Assembly: GCA_032433595.1 (NCBI GenBank)
Contig: JASWJB010000028.1
Span: forward strand, 62,001 to 126,000
Direction: 5' to 3'
Length of the DNA: 64,000 nt
Origin: Conoideocrella luteorostrata
Lineage: Eukaryota; Ascomycota; Sordariomycetes; Hypocreales; Clavicipitaceae
The translations under genes and the position numbers were made by a program. Below the pieces are notes generated by a model that made no database searches, was not told the DNA's origin, and worked only from the letters and a program-made list of their open reading frames with translations. Of this stretch, positions 1 through 12,446 are shown one piece after another. Numbering within the stretch: position 1 is the first letter of the stretch; each line of letters starts with the position of its first letter.

Positions 1-461
1 TCTTTGGCGACGTCGGTATCAGCAGCGGCCGTAAGACAAACACTATTGGTGCTGCTGTTGTCGTCGACGACAATGACCCTGGCAAAACTGTGAACATCGC
101 GTCCCTACCTCTTTTCAACCCACAAACTAAGAAGCAGTTCGAACTTATGCGCACAACCCTCGCGCCTATCATCAATGGGAATACTAAGAAAGCTCACTAT
201 GGTCTCTTCCTCGAAGAATTTGCCAAAGATTTGGCCAAGGAGCTGTCCAGCGACCAAGTTAAGAAGGTTGCTAGTGCTCTTACCCGTCTCAGTAATGAGA
301 AGATGAAGGAGGAGAAGGCGTCGGACAAGGGAGGCAAGAAGACTAAAGCCGCCAAGACCAAGGCTACTCTTGTTGCCGCCCGTGCTAACATGACAGACGT
401 GTCGACTTATGATGATGATGATGCTTTCGGAGAGTATGTTGAGTCGCAACACCCAACGTAG
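1..461 (+). CDS. HCR1: Translation initiation factor eIF3 subunit J, C-terminal part
   Basis: This is the 3' end of a gene that begins before the window. The open frame enters at base 3 and ends at TAG 459-461, giving about 152 residues. The visible part contains NPQTKKQFELMRTTLAPI, then HYGLFLEEFAKDLAKELSS, then a lysine-rich stretch and an acidic tail with DDDD. These are typical of the C-terminal half of eIF3j (yeast Hcr1). eIF3j is a loosely bound eIF3 subunit that sits near the 40S decoding centre, helps start-codon recognition, and in yeast also acts in 20S pre-rRNA processing. The family is about 260-270 residues, so roughly the N-terminal 110 residues and the start lie outside the window. 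It converges on MDM31, with about 0.9 kb between the two stop codons. Confidence 0.93.
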   Translation, partial: FGDVGISSGRKTNTIGAAVVVDDNDPGKTVNIASLPLFNPQTKKQFELMRTTLAPIINGNTKKAHYGLFLEEFAKDLAKELSSDQVKKVASALTRLSNEKMKEEKASDKGGKKTKAAKTKATLVAARANMTDVSTYDDDDAFGEYVESQHPT

Positions 462-1383
462 CTGAATATTCTTCATACTAATGATATAATAGCAACGATT
501 TTATGTGAAGTAATTCCCAGGGATGAAGCAATACAGCTGCTCCTTCTCCGACCTTTCAGCCTGCTTGGTGCATACTTTTGGCTGGAGCTATCGAGCTGGT
601 TTATATTAACTCATGATGCAGACTTGTCCTGGTCTTCCGCAGAATGAACTAGCTGCCATTTACAACCGCTTGAGGGTGCGAATTTACAATACTACAGCCC
701 CTCTGATGAAGCTTCACAATTCAGCGGGTCACATTGCGTATGGGCGTTCTGCCTGTTCGTTGTCTAACGGAAAGCACCAACACACAGCTCAAGGGGAGGC
801 CAAGGAATTGGGCTGGAGGCATAGTATGGAACGAGTGGGGTAACTAAGCAGATTGATTGCATTAATAGTCTTGCGGGCAGATACGGCTCTGTGGGCGTAA
901 CACTTTCCAGCCGTTTGCGGCTATATTGGGATACAGACGCGCCATGGACGGTTCTGTTGGTGCTGAACAAATGGTAAATACACATCGGCAACTTAGAATG
1001 GATACAAGGCGGTAGAAGTGGTCAAATTTATCCATAAACATTTTACATCTACCTTACATGAGAATATTGGTGTCCAGTTGTCTCAAAAACACACTATCTT
1101 CGGTTCCGTAGCACGAAACGCCTGGCCTTGCATGTGCGATCACCTCTAAGGAGCTACTTGAAAGCCCTGTAGAGAAGGAATTTTAATCTATTCGACAGTT
1201 ACCATCAACGCCTTGAAACTTTTGCCTATGCGTAAGACTGTGCCTCCAGAACTCGCAATGTCGCCCAAAAACAAATACCGCGCTGATATACAAAATGTTG
1301 TTTGTGAGGCGCAGTTCTTTCGCTGTTGCCATATATGGTGCTGCCAAAGACATCAAATCAAATCAGCCTGTCATCAAGCCTTT
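462..1383. other. Intergenic region between convergent eIF3j and MDM31
   Basis: These 922 bases separate two 3' ends and should contain both 3' UTRs. Short open frames exist on both strands, but none has a recognisable motif or a continuation across splice sites. I see no RNA gene or notable repeat. Confidence 0.6.
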
Positions 1384-3590
1384 TTATACTACGTTACCCG
1401 CCATGCCCATGAACAAAGCGTGAACAGCGAGAGAAAGGGTCCAGAAGCCAACCTTCTTGAATCGGCGTACACGGCTCTGTTGATCCTCGACATCTTTGGC
1501 GAAGGCATCATATGTTTCAACTGACGCATCATTCATCAAGCCGCAGTCAAACACAGTCCAGCTTCCATCAAAGTCGCTAAGACGTTTGACGATTCGGCAA
1601 GATATAGGAATATAAGTTCTCTTGGCGTTTATATAGGCGACAATCGGTCGTACCAGCGCCTGGTTAACGTAAGACATGTCTCTCGTGAAAAGAGGCACCG
1701 CCGCCTTCACATCATTCATATGAATGCGCATATCCATGATAAGATAGCGCCGTTCCTCGTCACTGTTTTCAAATGATTCGTTAACACAGGATGCGTCAAC
1801 CTCACCGTAGGCTTCAGAGAGGTGTCCTGACTGGACTAGGATCGGTCCACTATCGGCAGAATTCTGTAATAAGCGCTGTCTGTTCATGATAACGGCTTCC
1901 TCGAGTTGATCGTAGAAATCGGACATGACTTTCGTTATTCCGTCGTGTGTTTCCGCGGGAAATATGACATCTGCAACGATATCTACATTACCCTCGTATA
2001 TCCATCCGAAAGTGCCGTCCACTCCTCGGTTTAGATGATCAATTTTGAGTCCATCAATCCGGAGTCTGCTGAACTTTTCCCATGCATTTGAGTCACCTAA
2101 GCCCATTAATGCTCCCTGCTCGTGGCTTGAGACAATCCCATGAACTTGGCGAGGATGGATTGTAAATAGCGAACCATCGAACGAGCCAGATATGTGATTT
2201 GCTGAGAGGAAGTCGTAAAATAGCCACTGTTTGCGCAGCCGTGGTAGTTCACATGAATATATACTGACTGAGAATGGCCGAAATCCATCCGGTTGGTGAA
2301 CAGTCAACAATAGGTCTTCAAGTTTGAATGACTCGATTTCGAAATCCCCAGGTTGATGTTCATGCTTGTATGAGAAAGGATCTATATCTTCGAGTGGCCA
2401 ATATACCGAGGTACGGTCAACAACGCCCCTTACTCCGTTGACTTCGACATCTTGGAGCAAACCTTTTCCATTCCACCAATTCACGAATGAGAGCGTGACA
2501 TTGATATTAGCAATAGTAACATCAAATTGTGTGTAGTTGCCGTCATCTTCCAGGGCCGAAGATCCTATGGACTGAGGTTGTCGACCTGCAGCGGCCACGG
2601 CGGCGGCGTCCGAGGAACCTTTACTCACGGAGGACTTGAGTTGCCCTGGCCTCCGAGAGACAAACACATTCCGAAATGCAATCACCCCATTCTTCCATTT
2701 AGGTACAATTGCTGATTCGAAAATAACAGTAACACCAGCGGATTGCGTCAAATAATCACCGATCCATTTTGCCAGAGTTTCTAGGCTTGACTGTTAGTTC
2801 TGACTTGGCGTGACGTCGGGACGCAAATTGCATGCTTACCTTGTGCAAAGACCGTATTGATCGAGAAGATCAGAATGGAGAAAAATGTCGTTGTCCCTAC
2901 AAGAACCCAAACAATATGGCCTAACATGAACCAGGACACAAATGCGCCCCATTCATCAACATTCCAAGGGCGCATGCTTCGGATTGACATCCACTTGAAT
3001 CGCACCTTCAGTCGTTCCCAGAATCCATTCGCAGCGGCAAGCAACTCTTCCTTTGTCGGTCGATGCGCTAATGTGGGCAAATGAAGATACTTGGATACAG
3101 AAGATGCTATTGACTCGGTACCGGCCTCGCTGTTAGATTCCTCCGGTGTAGGCTGTTTGCTTCGGCTCGGCTGGTTCTGCGTTCTGTCTGTACTTCTTGA
3201 TGCTGTTTTTCCTGCGGGCTCCTCGAAAGCATTATTTCGTTCATTGGAATAGTTTCGACGCCGTGATAGGAACTTTGTGCCACTTGAGGCTGATTTACTG
3301 TGGCTATCAAATATCACAGAAATGGGTGGGGGTGGTTTGGGACGACTCGGAAATTTCGAACTCGAATTAGATTTCGTGGAAGGGAGCAGGCAATTGAGTT
3401 TCGCTCCCTCTGTACGAATCTGTCTGACTTGATACTGGCCCGGTTGGTGTCGATAATCCAGAAGCGACGGTGGTCCTTGGTTTAACGATAGAAATGGTAA
3501 AGAAGTGATAAGACGAGCTTCAGAAGGCATGTGTCGTCGTAGTCGCCAGAATTGGCTTCCGATGAGCCTTGGAGAAATGCCCCTAGACAT
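1384..3590 (-). CDS. MDM31: Mitochondrial inner-membrane protein Mdm31
   Basis: Complement(join(1384..2780, 2840..3590)), 715 residues. The 59-bp intron splits GAA: the first exon ends FAQ and the second starts ETLAKWIGDYLTQ. Mdm31 and Mdm32 are inner-membrane proteins needed for normal mitochondrial shape, nucleoid stability and, in yeast, lipid homeostasis with the ER contact machinery. A low-complexity basic N-terminus of about 180 residues fits a matrix-targeting sequence. A membrane segment lies near residues 213-247, followed by the conserved VTVIFESAIVPKWKNGVIAFRNVFVSRRPG region (read here as overlapping blocks) and long conserved C-terminal blocks such as YTQFDVTIANINVTLSFVNW. It ends in a hydrophobic segment near GFWTLSLAVHALFMGMAGNV, as usual for the family. 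Starts head to head with PNO1, 413 bp apart. Confidence 0.93.
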
Positions 3591-4003
3591 TTTCTGGGTT
3601 CATGGCGTCTGTTAAAAGCTGCCAAGTCAGAAAAAAAAAATGCAGTCCTTGAATCCTAGAGATCAAGAAAATACTTGTCTAGGGAAACTGACAGTAGCAG
3701 ATACCAGCGCTGAGGCGTTGCGCATACATCTTACATGACGCGCTAAAATACAAGGACGGCCTGGCGGCGCCATCGCAGACCAATAGATAAGCAACGATAA
3801 AACCCACTATAAATTTTCCTGTGGTAGATCTTCACCACGAGCGGCGGAGATTATCTTCGCTGGTCATCCAGTCCTTTCACCATCTGTCTCAACACTGTCC
3901 TGTGCTGGCAAAAGCAATTTGTTGGGTTTGAAATGAAATATTGACTGCATTACGACTAGACATATATATGCTCCCTCGCCTCTTTTATCGTGAACGACTA
4001 AAT
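3591..4003. promoter_or_regulatory. Divergent MDM31/PNO1 promoter region
   Basis: The 413 bases between the MDM31 and PNO1 start codons must contain both promoters. A CCAAT box in plus orientation lies at about 3779 (gaCCAATag), and an A-run at about 3630. No TATA box is placed convincingly. The co-regulation of the two genes is inferred from geometry only. Confidence 0.5.
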
Positions 4004-4895
4004 ATGCCTGCACCAACAGCCTTGCAAAAGGCTGACGAGACCCCACTTCAAGAAGCAGAGGCTTCACTCGAGACACGAGGTAATCAAAGCCCCAGGACTA
4101 GATTCTCATTCTACGTACACCAGTCAGCTCACATGTGGCAATGGACTAAAGATGATTTTACCATTGGAGAAACGGATTATACGCCAGTGGACAACGAGGA
4201 TCTGCCAATGGCAGATAACGAAGGAGATCATTCGGTTGCAGTCGATGAGGATGGTCGACCATGCTTCGGTCCAGCAAAAGATATTGTAAGCTATTTTTGT
4301 TCTCTCCCTGTATAGAGCTCTGTTAACTCGTGGCTAGGACACCGTTTTGAGAGTAGAGACTCGAAAAATCCCGGTTCCGCCTCATCGCATGACACCGTTG
4401 AAACAAGCATGGCTTCAAATTTACCCCCCGCTTGTTGAGCACCTGAAATTGCAATGTCGAATGAACATTAAACGAAAGACGGTGGAACTGAGGACATCCC
4501 AGCATACAACTGACTCTGGGGCTTTGCAAAAAGGCGAAGACTTTGTCAAGGCTTTCACACTTGGCTTTGATGTTGATGATGCCATTGCATTACTCAGGTT
4601 GGATGACCTGTACATTGAAACGTTCGAAATCAAGGACGTAAGGACCATGCATGGCGATAGCCAAGCTCGTGCTGTTGGTCGTATCGCTGGCAAGGACGGC
4701 AAAACCAAATTTGCAATTGAAAATGCGAGCAGGACTCGAATCGTTCTGGCTGACTCGAAAATCCATATCCTGGGGGGTTTTAAGAATATTCACATGGCGC
4801 GAGAGTCTGTTGTAAGCTTGATTCTTGGCAAGCCCCCTGGCAAGGTTTACGGAAACTTGAGAACTGTGGCTGCCAGAATGAAGGAAAGATTTTGA
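4004..4895 (+). CDS. PNO1: Pre-rRNA processing KH protein Pno1/Dim2
   Basis: Join(4004..4285, 4338..4895), 279 residues. Pno1 (Dim2, partner of Nob1) binds the 3' end of 18S rRNA in 90S and pre-40S particles and holds off the Nob1 endonuclease until late maturation. The conserved core starts in exon 2 with RKIPVPPHRMTPLKQAWLQI and YPPLVEHLKLQ. The C-terminal KH fold shows GRIAGKDGKTKFAIENAS and KPPGKVYGNLR. The 52-bp intron lies between complete codons (GAKDI-like end then DTVLRVE). I chose the ATG at 4004 because it gives the MPAPTALQKADE start usual in filamentous fungi; an in-frame ATG at 3941 would add 21 residues of unconvincing sequence. Length is slightly above the yeast protein (274). 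Confidence 0.95.
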
Positions 4896-5658
4896 GATAG
4901 TCACGCTGACGAGGTATTTGATCCAATATGGCGTTTGGGCAAGTGTGCATTTACAGCTTATGAATCCTAAGGACTTGTGATGAAACGATGTGCCGAATAG
5001 TGATCATACGCAATGAGCTACTTATGAAGGCTTCTTCCAAAGGGCGACACATTTGTAGCACTCATTATTACTAGGCTTTCTATGAATGATAATTATTATT
5101 GAACTAGCTCAAAATTTATCTTTGACTCAAGAAATCGGCCTTGTTTTTGCAGTGTATCGCGTCATGCTTATTGACTACTATTGCAAAATCGGTGAATTCC
5201 CGTCAACCTGTTTGCCTCTACCGGGGATCCTCTGTCAATGAAACCGATTCGGCAGCTCTCTTCGTGCAAATTCCGCAGTTCAAAATCCCACCATCCATTT
5301 TGCAAACAGAAAAAAATTGTTAGGCATTCGTTCTGGCCGATTAGACTTGCACGTTCGTACCTCACACTACCTGACTGATCAAGTCTACTTAACCTCCATT
5401 CATAGTGTGGACATCAAAGAGTTGACACCGGTGCTGCTTATGAGTCATGTCACAAACGATGTTGCACAACCCAGCGCCAACATGATGTTATGGATGTCTA
5501 CAAACGCACTACGATATTGATTTATAGTATCGCTTTCGTCGTACAGTTTCCGGGCACCACCATTTGGCCAAGTTCTGCCCCGTTCTGCCATTCATCTGGC
5601 GCAATATCCCGGTATCTATTTAGCTAGGTTTTCTTGACTCCTGTCTGGCAAAATACTA

Positions 5659-5672
5659 ACTACCTAGGTAGT
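5659..5672. repeat. Perfect 14-nt palindrome ACTACCTAGGTAGT
   Basis: Fully self-complementary and located in the enolase upstream region. It shares the ACCTAG half with the palindrome at 30261-30278. Confidence 0.85.
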
Positions 5673-6092
5673 AACATAACCCCAATGTAACCAGCCTAGC
5701 TTATCATTGGAGAGCATGGGTTCTTGCACGATGTTGGCGAGTAATGTACGGTGTGCGTTTAAAATTACGGTTGATAATGGCATTCGAATGTCGGGGTTTC
5801 TGCCGGGACGACCTCATTGGCACAACTACAGATTGAGCTTCTCGTAATAGCAAGTTACTTAGATGGTCTGCATAAGCCCATTATGTCAAAAGTAGAGCCC
5901 TATCGGCTGATGAGATCTTTTCTGCCCCTCCTCTGCAACCAGCCCAGTTGGCGCCCCACTTCAACAACCTTTTTGGCTCAAGCCCAAGCACGCACTCGAA
6001 ACCTCAAACCTCAACAAGCTTTCTTCTACAAATACTTCTCCCAACCTTTTGAAACCACTGTTGAAGGGCTTCAACGCACGTTTAAGAAATCG

Positions 6093-6448
6093 GTATGTAT
6101 CTTGTTCAATCTTCTATCGTTTTATTTCATCCCTCCCTTGGCATATACTGCAACCACCCCCCCTCGTGTCGACTTTGTAGTGAGAAACATCTTTGTTATT
6201 GAGGCATTATTCCAGCCGGCGGCTGAATTTCGACTTCTCCGTTATCTTTGTCCTCCTGCAGAGGGACGGAATGATCTTCAAGATGTCAAAGTCCAATTGA
6301 ACCGTTATCACCATGTTGAGTCAGCTTTTGCTCAAGTTTTGTGTTACTCGCCCATGCTGGTCTTGTATTGTTGCCCCGCCCCCACCATCAACATGGCAAA
6401 TATCGCCATTTAAGGTCTTCGCTGATAACACTTTTGTTAAATACGCAG
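6093..6448 (+). other. Probable 5' UTR intron of enolase
   Basis: A good donor GTATGT at 6093 follows a C/T- and CAA-rich leader. A branch-like CTGATAAC at about 6421 and an acceptor ACGCAG ending at 6448 lie 28 bases before the enolase ATG. Introns in the leader are common in highly expressed glycolytic genes of filamentous fungi. This is inferred from splice signals alone. Confidence 0.45.
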
Positions 6449-6464
6449 AATTAGATTTGGCTAG

Positions 6465-8031
<1,567 letters not shown>

Positions 8032-8474
8032 ATGCACCGCCATTGGACGGTAACACTGGTATTGTAGATGCTTACTACAATCAGTCAAGAGGAACAAAAC
8101 GGAATTACTACTCCAAAAACAAAGGAAAAGGGGAAAGACTTGTTTTGTGACAGAAATAGAATAAATTGAGTGTGGGCAAGGATGTGCCTAATAAAATGAG
8201 AAATTATTTGTGATGAAAGCCTCGAGCAAACTTTCAACAGCAGAGATGAGCTTACGATGCCAAGTATTGTACGCAATCATTAGCGGCATGGTGGTTTACG
8301 GAGTACTTCGCCACGGTGTGGCTGTCACTGCGGCAACCTGCAGGCCCATAATAACTTGAATGCCCAACATCAACACAACACCAGTAGTAGCGCGAGACAT
8401 TCTCAGTTGCTGTCATCACGACTAACTTGCCACAGGACAACAGGTATTAACAACTTCTCGCGATACTGATCAAA
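8032..8474 (+). other. ENO-BUB1 intergenic region
   Basis: These 443 bases carry the enolase 3' UTR and the promoter of the checkpoint kinase in the same orientation. An A-rich block (8085-8175) follows the enolase stop. I see no other feature. Confidence 0.5.
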
Positions 8475-11400
8475 ATGACGGCGTCATCTGACTTAATTGA
8501 CTTTGACGTGATTGAGGGGCAAAAAGAGAACATTCAGTCTTTACCGGGTGGACGATCGGCGAGAAAACTGGCTCAGCTTTACTCTCCGTCACCTCTGCAC
8601 AGTCTCGCGACGCCTACTCCCTCGGACACTAAAAATGTTCATGACTGTATTCGAGCCGAATACGAGGCAGAAATCCAAAATATCTCGGAATCAGACGACC
8701 CGCTAGATATTTTCGACCGATACGTCAGATGGACATTAGATGCTTATCCTTCAGCCCAGGCTACGCCACAGTCACAATTACATACGATTCTTGAACGCGC
8801 CACAAAATCTTTTATCACCACCGCACAGTACAAAAATGATCCCCGGTATCTGAAGTTGTGGGTGCACTATATCCACTTCTTCTCGGACTCACCAAGAGAA
8901 GCGTACATGTTCCTCTCTCGCCACGGAATTGGAGAAGGGTTGGCCATGTTTTATGAGGAGTATGCTGCCTGGCTAGAGGGTGCAGGAAGATGGGCTCAAG
9001 CCAAAGAGGTGTATAAGCTTGGTATTGATCGGGAAAGTCGCCCCGTGCAGAGACTTCTTCGAAAATCCAAGGAGTTTGAGGAACGTCTTGCTCAACAACC
9101 CGCTGACGCAAAAGAGCCATCGTCTCCGGCTCTTCCTACAGTTCGCCCAGCATTAGCAGCAAAAGTCAATCCTTTTGGATTGTCACACGCCAATGACTCC
9201 CAGACTGCTGGACAAACTAACGGCATGAGCATCGCGGGCTCTAAGCCAGCGAAGTCCAAGCTGGCTATATTCTCAGATGCCGATGCTAAACCAGCACCCT
9301 TGGCTTCAAGGGCAGAGGGATCCAAAGGATGGGACACTATAGGTTCATTGTCTAGTCGCAAAAAGGAAAACATAATAGAGCCTAAGCCTTGGGTTGGAGA
9401 AACTTTAAAGGCGGGAGGAAAGAAGTCTGATGCTTCCAAAATGGCAGTTTTCAGGGATCTGGTAAGCATCAAGTTCCACATGGCCCTTAAATGCCCATAT
9501 GTTGATGAAAATAGGACTAATTAAATAACTGTTGGCATGTACTGGGTAATTCAGAGACCATCTCAAATAAACAACATTGTGGTTTTACCATCTAAAAGCC
9601 AGGTGACTGTACATCCACAAACCGGCAAGAAGGAATACATACATGTCGATCTTGAAGCCGTATACCCAACCCCGGATGAGGCAGGTTCGGAATTAGGTTT
9701 TGAAGAGATCATGGCTAGACACAGGGGCTGGCTAGACCAGACTTGGAATGATGAGGTTGTAGAGAACACGGTGCCAAGTAGGGCTCGTGACTTTGGAGAG
9801 ATCGAGGAGATCAGTCGCGGCATTAAAAGTATGCTGGCCGTACATCAGGACCCCGTACTATTTGACGAAAACGGAAAAATAAAGGAACGAAGTCAACCCT
9901 TAGCCGCTAAGAAGAAGAAAACTATGGAAGTCAACGAGACTCAGATCAGTAAGACTTTCCCAACACCTGAAGTTAACCTGATAAAACTAACATGTTATAT
10001 ATAGTCAAGGCAAAGTTGGACTCTCCGTCGGGTTCAAAGCTCCGCAAAAAGCAACCATCAGAACCCACAATGACATTGCATACAAAAGCCGCAACCGACG
10101 ACATATACGACATTTTCAATGCTCCCCTCAAGCCAAACAATAGTGATGAGAGTGGCGAGGACTATGATTACGAGACCGACGTCGATTACACCACGGACGC
10201 CGAAAGTAATGGCACCACAAGACCCTTAGATGCAGTCAGTGAAAACGATGAAGATGAAGCTGCTGATACCAAAAGTGTGAGCGAGTGGTCGGACTTTTCG
10301 ACGCGAAAACACATTCCAGATATAGGCGTAGAAGAGATTGACACCAAAGCTGAAAATGGTGGCAAAAGCACAAATGATCCTATTTCGAGGTCTCCTATCG
10401 AAAACGGGGATGCGGATATGGAGCGTTTCGACGATGAAAATCCGCTTCCGGAAGCGCGAACAGTTTTTATTCCTATCCCTCCAGAAGATTATGACCCCCC
10501 GACACGCCCGTATAGGGATCCGGCCGAGGTGGCTAATAATCGACTTCCTTTCATGACACCGATTACGGAGCGGACAGAATGCTCACTAGATGTTGACCTT
10601 GAGAGGCGGAACACGTTTAAGACTCCTTGTCGACGCGATGCGTTCGCCAAAGCGATGGAGAATGATTTAGACTGCGAACCCCCGAGCAGTCCTCTGAGAG
10701 AAGTCATGGGAGACGAGTGTCCAATACCACAATTTCCTGCAGCCTTACTCCCGAAGCATGTATTGAACTCAAAAAAGGGGCGAATCATCAAGCCAGCACG
10801 TCCTAAAGGCCCTATTATCACAGATTTGCAGTGCAATCCAGCTGATGAGACTATCCGTCACGACATTCTGAGTAACATTCAACCACCTTTGACCTCGTAC
10901 ACTGGCTTTCATGACCGCCGTGGGCATATGTACGAGCACGGTGGCGAGATTCGCAAATTCGCCAAGTCATTGAACAAGCTTAGCAAGAGTGGTGGCGACA
11001 AGACGGGACCTTTACCAGTCGCCGCAACGATTGAATTTCCGAACATGAGTCGGAAATACAAATTAAAGCGAGAGCTTGGCGCAGGAGCATTTGCTCCTGT
11101 ATATCTGGTCGAAAATATGCTGCCGCTGGAGGAAGAAAGCGAAGAGACTGTTACTGTGTCAATGGGCCGGGGCAAGTTCGCAATCAGTCACCGCAGCGAG
11201 TTTGAGGCACTTAAGATGGAAACACCTCCATCACCGTGGGAATTCTACATGATGAGGCTTGCTCATATCCGTATGGGCCCACAGCATCGGGCGGCTGCGT
11301 CAGTTTCATATGCTCATGAGATGCAGCTCTATCAAGACGAGGCCTTCCTATTTCTATCATATCACCCCCATGGTACACTACTAGACGTAGTGAATTTTTT

Positions 11401-12094
11401 TCGCGCTGAGCCTTCCGGCGTAATGGACGAACAGCTTGCCATGTTTTTCACGATTGAGTTGATACGCACTGTTGAAGCCCTCCATGCCAAGAGTATTCTC
11501 CATGGCGATTTAAAGCCTGATAATTGTCTGCTTCGGCTGGATGCCATGTCATCGGATCAACCTTTATCTAATCCGTGGAAAGCAGACGGCAGTGGCGGGT
11601 GGGCATCGAGAGGCATCGTTCTCATCGATTTTGGTCGGGGGATTGACATGAAGGCCTTTGATCCGGAAGTTGAATTCATTGCGGACTGGAATACCTCAGC
11701 TCAGGATTGTGCCGAGATGCGCGAAGGTCGGCCATGGACGTGGCAAATTGACTATCATGGTTTAGCTGGTATCATTCACTGCCTTCTCTTCGGCAAGTAT
11801 ATTGAAACCTGCAGATCCGACCAGGGCGGTCTCGGGCGTGCTGGAAGAAAGTATAAAATTAGGGAAAGTCTGAAACGTTACTGGCAAGCGGACCTATGGT
11901 CTGAATGTTTTGAGATGCTCCTCAACCCGATGTCATTCCTGGAAGTAGAGGATGGGTACAGGATGCCGGTGCTTAAGTCGATGAGAAGTGTGAGAGAGAG
12001 AATGGAGCAATGGCTTGCCGCAAATTGTGACCGAGGCGTTGGCTTACGATCACTGATAAGCAAATTGGATGGTTACTCAAAGGCGCGCCGATAA
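8475..12094 (+). CDS. BUB1: Spindle assembly checkpoint kinase, MadBub type (Bub1/Mad3)
   Basis: Join(8475..9461, 9555..9948, 10005..12094), 1156 residues. It acts at kinetochores in the spindle checkpoint. The order of parts is: KEN box at residues 17-19; Mad3/Bub1 TPR domain at about 50-200 (DPLDIFDRYVRWTLD, DPRYLKLWVHYI, FYEEYAAWLE); an ABBA-like LAIFSD at 263-268; second KEN at 297-299; second ABBA-like MAVFRD at 323-328; and a GLEBS-like Bub3-binding segment ELGFEEIMARHRGW early in exon 2. The C-terminal kinase has GAGAFAPVY (about 815), ALK, HGDLKPDN (about 960) and DFGRGID (about 1002). Kinase lysine, catalytic aspartate and DFG are all present, so it should be active. Having both KEN boxes and the kinase in one protein means it likely does the jobs of both Mad3/BubR1 and Bub1. 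The acceptor at 9554 was chosen by frame. Confidence 0.93.
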
Positions 12095-12446
12095 AAAGTC
12101 ACACGCAATATTCTGGGCGTCCGTAGAGGATGGATGGCAAATATGTTTTTCCTTCAGTCAGGAATTAGTACAAGCGCCGGAAGTGTTGTTTTGTTATACC
12201 GAATCAGGCTATGGCGAGACTTGATAAGAGCGTTTCAATAGAGTATTTGCGCCGTTGTAAGCAGCACGATAGTGTTTACCAACATTAATTTACAAGATAC
12301 ATGATGGAGAATTTCTTCAACGATGACAATTAACTGTATTCATCCCCTTCTTGTACTGCATGGCGTGGCAAGAGCTTTCCGTTTTACAGCCAGTCTAACA
12401 ACGTGGCGGTGATAACCTGATAACCTAATCTGATGATTGTTCCCAT
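12095..12446. other. Intergenic region between convergent BUB1 and APN1
   Basis: These 352 bases hold the two 3' UTRs. No coding potential or repeat is visible. Confidence 0.5.

Noticed and set aside
3941..4003. 21-residue upstream extension of PNO1
   Set aside because: The internal start MPAPTALQKADE matches the usual N-terminus of the family in filamentous fungi.
5817..6413. 198-codon plus-strand frame upstream of enolase
   Set aside because: It covers a C/T-rich leader and a likely 5' UTR intron, lacks an ATG in good context, and has no domain resemblance.
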